Assembly: GCF_036014115.1 (NCBI RefSeq)
Contig: NZ_CP107913.1
Span: 1,922,001 to 1,986,000, forward strand
Direction: 5' to 3'
From: Streptomyces sp. NBC_00448
Lineage (GTDB): Bacteria > Actinomycetota > Actinomycetes > Streptomycetales > Streptomycetaceae
Length of the DNA stretch: 64,000 nt
The position numbers and the translations under genes are program-made. Each line of letters begins with the position of its first letter. The first letter of the stretch is position 1. The notes under the pieces are model-generated. The model searched no databases. It had not been told where the DNA came from and worked only from the letters and a program-made list of their open reading frames with translations. Below are positions 1-7,678 of the stretch, one piece after another.

Positions 1-143
1 TCGCGGGGCTCGCGGGTGCGACCGGAGCGGCGCGGCCGACTGCCGCGCGCGGCACGGTCGTCGGCGGCTGCCGGGTCGAATACTCCGGGGCCCGGGTGGG
101 AGCCCGCGCCCGCCTCGGCGGCCTGGGCGGTCGTGTTCGCCAT
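1..143 (-). CDS. Carbohydrate ABC transporter permease, N-terminal fragment (runs off window)
   Basis: Only the first 47 codons lie in the window. The visible part begins MANTTAQAAEAG and is an Ala/Gly/Arg-rich cytoplasmic tail without a membrane segment, as is usual before the first helix of MalG-type permeases. The ATG at 143 sits two bases past the stop codon of the preceding permease gene, and its ribosome binding site (AAGGAGAAG) lies inside the end of that gene, so the two are translationally coupled. The product is inferred from operon position: importers of this family (CUT1) have two different permeases after the binding protein, and this would be the second. Confidence 0.72.
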   Translation of the reverse strand, partial: MANTTAQAAEAGAGSHPGPGVFDPAAADDRAARGSRPRRSGRTREPR

Positions 144-145
144 GG

Positions 146-1057
146 TCACTTCTCCTTTCCGAGCACCAGTCGCTGCACGAGCGCCACGACCACGGTCATC
201 ACGAACAGCACGCAGCCGATCGCGCTGGCGTAGCCGAGGTCGCTGTATTTGAAGCCGGCGTCGTAGAGCTGGTACACGAGGCTGTAGCTGGCGTTGGCCG
301 GGCCGCCGCCGGTCATCACGTAGATGGCGTCGAAGATCTGGAAGCTGTTGGTGGTCTCGATGACCGCCAGGAAGAAGAAGGCCGGCTTCAGCTGCGGGGC
401 CACGATGTAGCGGAACCGCTGGAAGGGCCCCGCGCCGTCCATCAGCGCGGCCTCCTCCAACTCCCTTGGGACGTCCTGGAGTCGGGCGAGCAGGATGAGC
501 ATGCCGTAGCCGCAGCGCGACCAGATGCCGACCAGGGCGATCGCCGGCAGCACCAGGGCCGAGTCGGTGAGCCAGGACTGGTCCGGCAGGCCGAGCCAGC
601 CCATGATGTCGGACCAGGGGCCCTTGGTGGAGAAGATCCAGATGAAGACGGTGGACGCCAGGATCAGGCTGGTGACCACCGGCAGGAAGAAGATCGACCG
701 GAAGAGCCGGGAGCCGCGGAAGGCCCGCCGGGTGAGCAGCGCCAGCCCCAGCGAGGCGAGGATGGTGAACGGCACCGCCATCACGCTGTAGACGACGGTG
801 ACCCGCAGCGAGGACCAGAACAGCGGGTCGTGCATCATCCGCTGGAAGTTCTGCAGTCCGGTGAAGTGGGTGCTGTCGCCGATGGTGTAGTCGGTGAAGC
901 CGAGCACCAGCCCGGCGATGCCCGGTCCGAACCGGAAGACCAGGAAGAGCAGGAAGCAGGGCAGCACGAACAGCAGCCCGATCCGGGCCTCCCGGCGCGC
1001 GTGTGGTCCGCGTCGGTTCTTCTGCGGGCGGGTGGTACGTTCCGCGACTGCGGCCAC
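146..1057 (-). CDS. Carbohydrate ABC transporter permease (MalF/UgpA type)
   Basis: A 303-residue inner-membrane permease of the binding-protein-dependent sugar importer family CUT1. A basic N-terminus is followed by about six hydrophobic helices. The EAA loop that docks on the ATPase is visible as EEAALMDGAGPFQRFRYI around residues 199-216. A motif ending MTGGGPANAS near residue 250 is typical of MalF-like proteins. It forms an operon with the upstream binding protein (start 2486) and the downstream second permease (start 143). No ATPase gene is seen here; in Streptomyces such importers often share the MsiK ATPase encoded elsewhere. The substrate is not recognisable from the sequence, but the neighbours suggest an oligosaccharide or uronate-like sugar. 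Confidence 0.93.
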   Translation of the reverse strand: MAAVAERTTRPQKNRRGPHARREARIGLLFVLPCFLLFLVFRFGPGIAGLVLGFTDYTIGDSTHFTGLQNFQRMMHDPLFWSSLRVTVVYSVMAVPFTILASLGLALLTRRAFRGSRLFRSIFFLPVVTSLILASTVFIWIFSTKGPWSDIMGWLGLPDQSWLTDSALVLPAIALVGIWSRCGYGMLILLARLQDVPRELEEAALMDGAGPFQRFRYIVAPQLKPAFFFLAVIETTNSFQIFDAIYVMTGGGPANASYSLVYQLYDAGFKYSDLGYASAIGCVLFVMTVVVALVQRLVLGKEK

Positions 1058-1123
1058 GGGACCTCCTTCGGGAGCGACGGGTGCTGCCGGACCTCGCCGG
1101 CTGGTGGGACGGTCGATCAGAGC

Positions 1124-1208
1124 GTGCGGACGGTCAGCACGTGCGGACGGTCAGCACGTGCGGACGATCGGCACGTGCGGGCGGTCAGAACGTGCGGGCG
1201 GTCAGCGC
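1124..1208. repeat. Five tandem copies of a 17-bp repeat in an operon spacer
   Basis: Consensus GTGCGGACGGTCAGCAC, at 1124, 1141, 1158, 1175 and 1192, with the last three copies diverging slightly. The first two junctions create the palindrome GCACGTGC. A weak sixth half-copy precedes the array. It fills the spacer between the binding-protein gene and the permease gene, so it is transcribed as part of the operon. Confidence 0.9.
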
Positions 1209-1235
1209 CGGCCGGCGACGACCGCCCGCGCGCGG

Positions 1236-2486
1236 TCAGCGCTTGCGGGCGATCAGCTGGTCCGCGGCCTGGGCCGCGTCGTCGAGCGCCTTCTTCGGGC
1301 TGGTCTTGCCGAGCAGCGCGGCCTGGATCTGCGGGGCGAGCAGGCCCATCACGTCACGCGCGGACTTGTTGAGCGGGCCGACGTCGGTGCTGCTCAGCAC
1401 CTTCTCGGTCGCCTCCTGCAGCTTGTCGCCGGGGTAGAGCGCGGTCGCGTCGGCGCGCGGCGAGAAGTACCCGCCCGGCTTCTGCAGGCCCGCGGTGTTC
1501 TTCGGCTGCGACACGTACGAGATCCACTTGCCGGAGAGCTTCTGGTTGGCGCCCTTGAAGACCGCGAGGGTGCCGACGGTGCCGTACGCCACCGACTTGG
1601 TGCTGCTCAGCGCCGGGCCGACCTCGATGTTCTCCTTGCCCCAGAACGGCTCGACCTCGGCCGCGGTGTTCTGCCAGGTGCAGGCGACCTTGTTCTTGGC
1701 GAGGTCGGTCTGCTCGATCTGCGGGGTGGTGGTGACCAGGTCCTTGGGCGTCCAGCCGTTGTCCACGAAGGTCTTCAGCCAGGTGAGCGCCTTGACGCCG
1801 GCCGCGCTGTTGAAGGTGGCCTTCTTGCCGTCGGCGGAGAAGACGTCGCCGCCGGCCTGCCACAGCAGCGGGTAGAAGGTCATGTTGAGGGTGGCGGTGG
1901 TGTCGCCGCTGTAGCTGGTCGCGTAGAAGCCCTTGGCCTTCAGCTTGGGCGCGAGCGCGGCGAGCTGGTCCCAGGTGGCCGGGTAGGAGGTCTCGCCGAT
2001 CGCGTCGAAGACCTTCTTGTCGCACAGCAGCGGGTAGCTGGACATCAGCACGGGGGCGGCGAGCGGCTGGCCGTCCACGGTGACCGCCTTCAGCGCGGCC
2101 GGGCGGTAGGCCGCCTTGTCCGCGGCCGGCATCCACTTGTCGGCCGGGATCAGGTTGCGCTGGTACGCGGAGAGCTGGTCGGGGATCAGGTAGGCCACGT
2201 CGGGGCCCTTGCCGGCCGCGAGCGCGGTGGCCAGCGCGGTGTCCCGGTTGGCCCACGGGTAGGTGGAGACCTTCACGGTCACCCCGGGGTTCTCCTTCTC
2301 GAACCCCTTGACCAGGCCGTCCCAGTAGGCGGAGTTGGCCTTCGGGTCGTTGATCACCGGGTACACCCAGGTGTTGATGGTCTTCTTCGAGCTGGACCCG
2401 GAACCGGTGCTGGAACCGCAGCCGGCCACGGCGGTGGCGGCAAGGGCGGCGGCGACGGCGAGGGCGGCGGTGTTACGGCGTCTCAC
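1236..2486 (-). CDS. Extracellular sugar-binding lipoprotein of ABC importer
   Basis: A 416-residue solute-binding protein of the bacterial extracellular solute-binding family 1. The signal peptide MRRRNTAALAVAAALAATAVAGC ends in a lipobox (VAGC), so the mature protein should be lipid-anchored outside the membrane. A Gly/Ser linker follows, then a two-lobe binding fold (phrases such as VKVSTYPWANRDTALATAL and GKGPDVAYLIPDQLSAY are typical). The gene lies between the Gfo/Idh/MocA oxidoreductase and the permease genes on the same strand, and binding protein first, permeases after is the usual CUT1 order. Tandem repeats occur in both flanking spacers. Substrate unknown. Confidence 0.93.
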   Translation of the reverse strand: MRRRNTAALAVAAALAATAVAGCGSSTGSGSSSKKTINTWVYPVINDPKANSAYWDGLVKGFEKENPGVTVKVSTYPWANRDTALATALAAGKGPDVAYLIPDQLSAYQRNLIPADKWMPAADKAAYRPAALKAVTVDGQPLAAPVLMSSYPLLCDKKVFDAIGETSYPATWDQLAALAPKLKAKGFYATSYSGDTTATLNMTFYPLLWQAGGDVFSADGKKATFNSAAGVKALTWLKTFVDNGWTPKDLVTTTPQIEQTDLAKNKVACTWQNTAAEVEPFWGKENIEVGPALSSTKSVAYGTVGTLAVFKGANQKLSGKWISYVSQPKNTAGLQKPGGYFSPRADATALYPGDKLQEATEKVLSSTDVGPLNKSARDVMGLLAPQIQAALLGKTSPKKALDDAAQAADQLIARKR

Positions 2487-2587
2487 GGTGGTTCTCGCTT
2501 TCCGGAGCGTGGTGCGTGGCGGTGGTCGGTGGTACGGGCGCGGGTGGGGCCGCGGTGCCGTGCGGGCGAAGCGTGCGGGTGGTGCGG

Positions 2588-2649
2588 GGTGCGGGTGCTG
2601 CTGGTGGCGCCGGGTGCGGGTGCTGCTGGTGGCGCCGGGTGCGGGCGCG
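2588..2649. repeat. Tandem 25-bp repeat in operon spacer
   Basis: Two identical 25-bp copies (2588-2612 and 2613-2637, each beginning GTGCGGGTGCTGCTGG) and a truncated third copy. They lie between the oxidoreductase gene (ends 2673) and the binding-protein gene (starts 2486), both read leftward. Confidence 0.85.
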
Positions 2650-2672
2650 GTCGGGGTACGGCGTGCGGCCGG

Positions 2673-3977
2673 TCAGCGGGGCGGCACCGTCTCGACCGTG
2701 CCCTGGTGCCGGGACCGCTCGGCCGCGAAGGCCGCGAGGTGGCTGCCGAGGGACTCGACCGGGCCGGAGCGGATGTGGGAGCGGTCGCCGGTGGCGAGCG
2801 CGGTGACGAAGGACTCGACCAGCACCGAGTCGCCGCCGCCGTGGCCGTCCGCGGCGTTGGAGCCGCTCGCGCCGACCTCGTGCACCTGGGTGGTGTCGTC
2901 GCGGAAGTCGTGCACGGTGACCCGCTCGCCGTCGCCGCGCAGCCAGCCGTGGCTGCCGAAGATCCGGGTCTGGCGGTGGGTCTGCTCGGTGAACGCGGTC
3001 ATGGTGAAGACCGCGGTGGCGCCGCCGGACAGTTGCATGGCGACCACCTGGTTGTCGACCACGTCGTTGTCCGCGCGGTACACGCACCGTCCGTACGGGC
3101 CGGTGCGCAGCGCCTCGGTGAGGACCGCCTCGTCCTGCGGGCCGGTGGCGTGCGCGGTCACGTGGTCGATCGGCCAGGCGCCGCCGGTGGTGCGCAGCGC
3201 CGGGTAGTACAGCTTGGGCGCGGAGTACGGGCAGCTCGGCTCGACCGGGCAGTCCAGGCAGTTGGCGGCGGCGCCCGCCGGGGCGTTCTCCGGGCGGAAG
3301 TGGGCGAGCGAGCCGAAGCTCGCCACGGTCTCGATCCGGCGGCCGGTGACGTAGGCGATCCAGTCCAGGTCGTGGCTGGACTTGGCGAGGATCATCGGTG
3401 AGGAGTGGTCCTCGCGGCGCCACGGGCCGCGGACGTAGCTGTGCGCGTAGTGCCACCAGCCGACCGGTTCCAGGTGGTCGAGTCCGGTGACGGTGCCGAG
3501 GACACCGCTGTCCACCACGCTCTTCACCAGGTCGGTGTAGGGGGTGTAGCGCATCACGTGGCAGACGGCGAAGGGCACGCCGGCCGCCTCGACGCCCTCC
3601 ACGATGGTGCGGCACTCGGCTTCCGTGGGGGCGAGCGGCTTCTCGGTCATCACGCCGTACCCGGCCCGGGCCAGGGCGAGCACCGGTTCGGCGTGCTCGC
3701 GGTCCTGGGTGGCCACGATCACGCCGTCGGCCAGCGGTCCGCCGTTCGCCTCGGTGGCGGCGAGCAGTTCCCGCCAGTCGCCGTACCCGGTCGCCGTCGG
3801 CACGAGCGCGCGTGCCTCGGGCCGGGGGTCGGCGACGGCGACGATCCGGGCGCGCTCGGGGTGGTCGCGAATCCATGCGGCGTAGGTCAGCCCGCGGTTG
3901 CCGGCGCCCACGAGGGCGATCCGCACCGGACGCCCCTCGATCGGGGTGCCGGCGGTGCTGGTCTGGTCGGTGGCCAT
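2673..3977 (-). CDS. Gfo/Idh/MocA family NAD(P)-dependent oxidoreductase
   Basis: A 434-residue sugar dehydrogenase-like protein. The Rossmann motif GAGNRG is visible at the N-terminus (VRIALVGAGNRGLTYAAW), followed by the EKPLAPT segment containing the conserved catalytic-type Lys of the family. A Cys cluster, CLDCPVEPSCPYSAP, lies in the C-terminal domain and is seen in a subgroup of this family often linked to glycan breakdown. I chose the ATG at 3977 (MATDQTS) because an in-frame extension to 4046 adds an unlikely Arg-rich leader, and a GA-rich ribosome-binding stretch precedes 3977. It sits upstream of the ABC importer and downstream of the beta-helix gene, so it probably oxidises or dehydrates the imported sugar. 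Specific reaction unknown. Confidence 0.9.
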   Translation of the reverse strand: MATDQTSTAGTPIEGRPVRIALVGAGNRGLTYAAWIRDHPERARIVAVADPRPEARALVPTATGYGDWRELLAATEANGGPLADGVIVATQDREHAEPVLALARAGYGVMTEKPLAPTEAECRTIVEGVEAAGVPFAVCHVMRYTPYTDLVKSVVDSGVLGTVTGLDHLEPVGWWHYAHSYVRGPWRREDHSSPMILAKSSHDLDWIAYVTGRRIETVASFGSLAHFRPENAPAGAAANCLDCPVEPSCPYSAPKLYYPALRTTGGAWPIDHVTAHATGPQDEAVLTEALRTGPYGRCVYRADNDVVDNQVVAMQLSGGATAVFTMTAFTEQTHRQTRIFGSHGWLRGDGERVTVHDFRDDTTQVHEVGASGSNAADGHGGGDSVLVESFVTALATGDRSHIRSGPVESLGSHLAAFAAERSRHQGTVETVPPR

Positions 3978-4152
3978 GGTCTCTCTCTCACGGTGGGCGC
4001 GAAGGGTCGGCGGGACGGATCGGCGGGAAGGGGCCGCGGAACACAAGTGGCCTGCGCGGTGCCGGTGTTGGTCAACGGCGTTGCCCGGACGCCGCGTTGG
4101 GCGGCGGTCGGGCCGGGGCCGGCCGGGCTCGTGACGGGCCCGGCCGGCGCTC

Positions 4153-6417
4153 TCAGATCAGCAGGTTCCCGGCGGTGTGCCGCACCCGGTCGCCTTCGGC
4201 GGGCATCTTGGTGCGGGTCACGCCGTCCTCGGTGCAGCCGGTGTGCAGCAGGTGGCTGTCCCCGGTGAAGGCGGCCGGGTCGAGTTCGATACGGCCGCCG
4301 GAGAAGGCCGAGCCGCCCGCGCGGTAGTGGTTGACGCCGTCGGTGATCAGCAGGTGCGCGGTCTTCTGGTCCGCGGCGCGGGAGTCGACGCCGTCGAGCT
4401 GCCAGCTGACGGTGCGGTCCGCGCCGCTGCGGGCGAGGAAGGCCGCCGAGCTGTTTCCGCCGCCGAAGCGGGCGCCGCCGTCGATCCACAGCCGCTGGTC
4501 CTTGGCGGACTTCAGCACCAGGCCGGTGTCGGTGAAGGTGCCGCCGTGCACCGCGGTGTCGGCGTGCGCGACGGTGCTGGGGCCGGCGTCCGCGCCGGTT
4601 CCGGTGAACGTGCAGTGGTCGAGGACGAGGTCGCCGGTGCCGTTGAACTGCGCGCCGTCCAGGTCCTTCAGGGTGACCCGCAGCAGGTGCACGTCGGAGC
4701 TGACGGTGGCCGCGGTGACCTCGGACGCCTTGCCCTGGGTGAAGGCCGAGTCGGCGATCACGGTGGGCCGCTTCGACTTGGCGGAGGACTGGGAGATCAC
4801 CAGCGGGCCCGAGGCGACGCAGCCGCGCAGCTGGGCGCCGTCGGAGTTCACCCAGATCATCCCCGAGTTCGGCTGGGCGTTGCCGATGACCAGCATGTCC
4901 TCCAGCGTCAGGTCGGTGATGTTGGTCCTGGCCACGAACCACGAGCAGGCGTGCTTGCGGACGGTGATCCGCTTGGCCGCGCCGCCCCAGGCCGCACCGG
5001 AGTTGGCGAAGGTCATCAGCCCGGAGTTGCCGGTGTAGGTGAGGTCGTGCTCGAACTGGCCGTGGGTGACGAAGGGGCCCTGGTCGTCGCCGTCGCCGTG
5101 GCAGTTGGTGACGTAGCCGTAGGCGGAGGCCGTCCAGTCGTTGAGGTGCCGGGCGTTGGCGACGTGGCAGTCCTCGACGTGGCCGTACAGGCAGTAGATC
5201 TGCTGGGTGAGGTAGCCGGCGCCGCCGTAGGTGACCGAGGCCGGGTTCTTCAACTGGCACTCGGAGGTGCGGAAGTACGTACACCAACGGCGGATGATCA
5301 CCGGCCAGAAGGTGCCGGTGGCGTCGATGCCGGAGACGTCGCAGGAGACGGCGTACTCGTAGGCGAGCGGGTGCGAGCCGGTCTCGGTGTCGTCGTCGGC
5401 GACGTCCGGCACGCCCTCGAAGACCATGTTGCGCACGTGGACGCGCTCGACCGGCTCGACCCGGGTCCAGGTGAAGGTGCGCCCGGCGGCCAGCTCCCAG
5501 CCGATCTTGTAGTTGACGCGGATGTGCGTGCCGTCCACGATCTCGGTGACCTGGACGAGCTTCTGCACCTCCTTCTCGTACAGCCCGGTGCCGGCGGCCG
5601 CGTCGATCTCCACGCTCCACCACTGGCCGACGGTGAAGGACTTGCTCGACGGCACCTCGAAGATGTCGGCGAGGTCGGGCATCGCGGCGGACAGCTGGGA
5701 CTTGACGGTGGTGCTGGTCACCTTGCCGAGGAAGTACAGCACCGCGCCGAACGGGTTGTTGTACGCGTTCTTCTCGATCCCGGTGGTAGTGACCTTGTTG
5801 CCACCGAAGTCGAGTTCGAGCCGGGAGCGGGTGAAGGTGTGGCGCTTGGTGAAGTTGAGGTCGGTGTGCGCCTCGATCCGGTACACGGCCGGGTCGCCGA
5901 CCATGGCGTCCAGCGCGGCGTCGGCCGGGGTGGAGGCGTCGAAGACGCCGAACTGGCGGAAGTCCAGCAGGCCGTCGTGGACCATGCGCCAGCGGCCCTT
6001 GCCGGTCCGGCCGGCCGGGCGCAGCACGGTGCCGCCGTTGGGCGCGGTGGTCGCGGTCGCGTCCCAGCGGGCGACCAGGCCGCCGCCGTCGCCGGGTGCG
6101 CGATAACCGGAGACCAGCGCGACCGTGCCGTTCGCGAGCGACCTGGGGTCGAGCGCGAGCAGCCGGGCGACGGAGTCGGCGGTGAGCGGCGCGGCCGGGT
6201 GGCCGGCCGGCTTCGCGGCACCGGAGCCGGAACCGGCCGCGGACGCGGTGCCGGTGCCGGCGGCGACCGCCGTGGTGGTGGCCGCGAGCAGCAGACCGCC
6301 GATACCGCCGGCCCGCAGCAGCCTGCGGCGGGAGGTGTCGGTACGGCTCTGCTCGGGGCTCGACTCGGGGCTCTGGTCGTTGGTGGAACCCGGCACGGGG
6401 CCAGGGGGAACGTTCAC
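4153..6417 (-). CDS. Tat-exported right-handed beta-helix protein (polysaccharide lyase/hydrolase-like), copy A
   Basis: A 754-residue protein with a twin-arginine signal (SRRRLLRAGG, then a hydrophobic stretch ending in an AGTGTASAAG region). The body is a pectate-lyase-like or GH28-like parallel beta-helix by pattern: many short Asn/Gly-rich turns, such as SGNSGLMTFANSG and DCHVANARHL. It has no recognised catalytic signature, so it may be a lyase, a hydrolase or a binding protein acting outside the cell on a polymer. It is clearly paralogous to the product of 11923-14145: both share GYRAPGDGGG, APNGGTVLRP, LDAMV-DP and YEYAVSCDVSG-type segments in the same order. It is the first gene after iclR on this strand and has its own promoter. 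The ATG at 6417 is followed by a 25-residue leader before the RR motif. Confidence 0.8.
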   Translation of the reverse strand: MNVPPGPVPGSTNDQSPESSPEQSRTDTSRRRLLRAGGIGGLLLAATTTAVAAGTGTASAAGSGSGAAKPAGHPAAPLTADSVARLLALDPRSLANGTVALVSGYRAPGDGGGLVARWDATATTAPNGGTVLRPAGRTGKGRWRMVHDGLLDFRQFGVFDASTPADAALDAMVGDPAVYRIEAHTDLNFTKRHTFTRSRLELDFGGNKVTTTGIEKNAYNNPFGAVLYFLGKVTSTTVKSQLSAAMPDLADIFEVPSSKSFTVGQWWSVEIDAAAGTGLYEKEVQKLVQVTEIVDGTHIRVNYKIGWELAAGRTFTWTRVEPVERVHVRNMVFEGVPDVADDDTETGSHPLAYEYAVSCDVSGIDATGTFWPVIIRRWCTYFRTSECQLKNPASVTYGGAGYLTQQIYCLYGHVEDCHVANARHLNDWTASAYGYVTNCHGDGDDQGPFVTHGQFEHDLTYTGNSGLMTFANSGAAWGGAAKRITVRKHACSWFVARTNITDLTLEDMLVIGNAQPNSGMIWVNSDGAQLRGCVASGPLVISQSSAKSKRPTVIADSAFTQGKASEVTAATVSSDVHLLRVTLKDLDGAQFNGTGDLVLDHCTFTGTGADAGPSTVAHADTAVHGGTFTDTGLVLKSAKDQRLWIDGGARFGGGNSSAAFLARSGADRTVSWQLDGVDSRAADQKTAHLLITDGVNHYRAGGSAFSGGRIELDPAAFTGDSHLLHTGCTEDGVTRTKMPAEGDRVRHTAGNLLI

Positions 6418-6558
6418 GATGTGCCTCAGCCTTCGATGGGCCTGGGGTGAGGACGAAACCGTGACGCTTGCCGGAAGTGCGGATGGCGGTGCGGACCGGT
6501 GCGGGAAAAGCGCAGACCAGGGGCAGGGTGCTTGCGCGACACCGTCCGACGGGGCGAG

Positions 6559-6588
6559 ACGCTAGCCCGCCGTCGGTGAATCGGTCAA
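6559..6588 (-). promoter_or_regulatory. Promoter for the leftward beta-helix/ABC transporter arm
   Basis: On the minus strand TTGACC (6588-6583) is followed by an 18-base spacer and TAGCGT (6564-6559), a good match to the Streptomyces housekeeping promoter. The -35 box overlaps the last codons of iclR. Transcription should start near 6552, giving a leader of about 135 bases. Confidence 0.7.
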
Positions 6589-7463
6589 GACCCCGCGGTG
6601 GCCGTTGTGCGGCCGCCGGACGTCGCCGGGGCGTTGCCGTGCCCCAGGCTCTGACTGATCCGATCGGCGAAGTCCCTTACCTGGAGGCCGAGTTCGCGGA
6701 ACCGCCAGCCGGGCAGATCGAGCTTGAGGCCGGTGATGCTGATCGCGCCGACGCACCGGTCCCGGTGGTCGCGGACCACGCTGCCGATGCAGAAGATCCC
6801 GTCGGCGTCCTCCTCGTCGTCCAGCGCGTAGCCGGTGGCGCGGACGTCGGACAGGTGGGCGAAGAGCGTCGCCTCGTCGGTGATGGTGCGCGAGGTGCGG
6901 CGGGGCAGCCCGGTGCGGGCGACGAGTTCCCTGGCCTCCTGCTCGGGCATCGCGGCCAGCAGCGCCTTGCCGATCCCGGTGCAGTGCGGCAGTTCGCGGG
7001 CGCCCATCCGCAGGTCGAGCCGCAGGCCGCCGCCGGAGTCGACCTGGTCGACGATCACCGCCTGGCCTTCCTGCGGCACCGCGACCCGCGAGGCCATGCC
7101 GGTGGCGGCGGTCAGCTCGCGCAGCAGCGGGCGGGCCACGTCCCGCAGCGAGATCTGCGCCTGGGCCCGGTCACCGAGCCGGGCCAGCGACATCCCCAGC
7201 CGGTAGCGGCGGTTCATCCCCTCGCCCTCGTCGGCCACCAGGCCGTAGTGCCGCAGGGTCTGCAGCAGGCCGAAGGCGGCGCTCTTCGAGACACCGCTGC
7301 GCTGGGCGACCTCCGTCACGCTGAGTCCTGCTCCGGGTCCTCCGGCGGCGAGCACCTCCAGCAGCTCCGCGGCCCTCGCCACGGTCTTCACCAGGTATTT
7401 CGGCTCGGCCCCCGCCGCGCGGCCCCGCTCGTCATCCGCGCCGCGCTCAACACTGTTCTGCAT
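6585..7463 (-). CDS. IclR family transcriptional regulator
   Basis: A 292-residue regulator. An N-terminal winged helix-turn-helix ([17 protein letters not shown] ... [24 protein letters not shown]) is followed by the IclR effector-binding domain ([34 protein letters not shown], with ISITG near the end). It lies exactly between two divergent catabolic arms and is the obvious controller of both. I prefer the ATG at 7463; a GTG at 7481 with GGGGG upstream is possible. Codons 2-5 (CAG AAC AGT GTT) reproduce the half-operator found in the adjacent promoter, which points to autoregulation. IclR proteins of this type usually repress until they bind a pathway intermediate; the effector here is unknown. 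Confidence 0.93.
   Translation of the reverse strand: MQNSVERGADDERGRAAGAEPKYLVKTVARAAELLEVLAAGGPGAGLSVTEVAQRSGVSKSAAFGLLQTLRHYGLVADEGEGMNRRYRLGMSLARLGDRAQAQISLRDVARPLLRELTAATGMASRVAVPQEGQAVIVDQVDSGGGLRLDLRMGARELPHCTGIGKALLAAMPEQEARELVARTGLPRRTSRTITDEATLFAHLSDVRATGYALDDEEDADGIFCIGSVVRDHRDRCVGAISITGLKLDLPGWRFRELGLQVRDFADRISQSLGHGNAPATSGGRTTATAGS
7449..7460 (-). promoter_or_regulatory. Second IclR operator candidate inside the start of iclR
   Basis: The minus-strand 12-mer CAGAACAGTGTT, codons 2-5 of iclR, is identical to 7541-7552 in the divergent promoter. Its position over the start codon region would suit autorepression. Confidence 0.5.
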
Positions 7464-7491
7464 AGCAAAACAGGTTACCACCGGACCCCCC

Positions 7492-7520
7492 TTGACCGAG
7501 GGTTAAACCGGATCTAAGAT
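7492..7520 (+). promoter_or_regulatory. Promoter of the rightward aminotransferase operon
   Basis: TTGACC (7492-7497), a 17-base spacer and TAAGAT (7515-7520) form a strong sigma-70-type promoter. The start of transcription should fall near 7527, inside the palindromic operator candidate. Confidence 0.75.
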
Positions 7521-7525
7521 CAGCC

Positions 7526-7554
7526 CACTGTTCGGATATTCAGAACAGTGTTCT
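7526..7554. promoter_or_regulatory. IclR operator candidate
   Basis: CACTGTTC (7526-7533) and GAACAGTG (7543-7550) form a perfect 8-bp inverted repeat with a 9-base spacer. The right half also belongs to a tighter palindrome, AGAACA-G-TGTTCT (7542-7554). The element starts 6 bases after the -10 box and covers the predicted transcription start, a classic repressor position. Confidence 0.65.
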
Positions 7555-7678
7555 TGAAAATCGTTCCTTCAGTGCAGCGAACGAATCCTGCGACGACTTG
7601 CCGGGCGGATGGCGTCCTGCGGTCCCGGCCGGGCAGGGCCGGGACCGTCACCCACAGCATCGACGCGAGGAGCACCAC

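Noticed and set aside
1124..1208. Possible CRISPR array
   Set aside because: Units are contiguous 17-bp tandem repeats without unique spacers, and no cas gene is present.
894..3401. Very long open frame opposite the binding-protein and oxidoreductase genes
   Set aside because: It is antisense to two clear genes, and its protein is repetitive V/G/R/L-rich sequence, the usual by-product of high-GC coding DNA.
4177..6450. 757-codon open frame antisense to beta-helix copy A
   Set aside because: No domain, biased composition, and fully covered by a gene with a signal peptide and paralogue.
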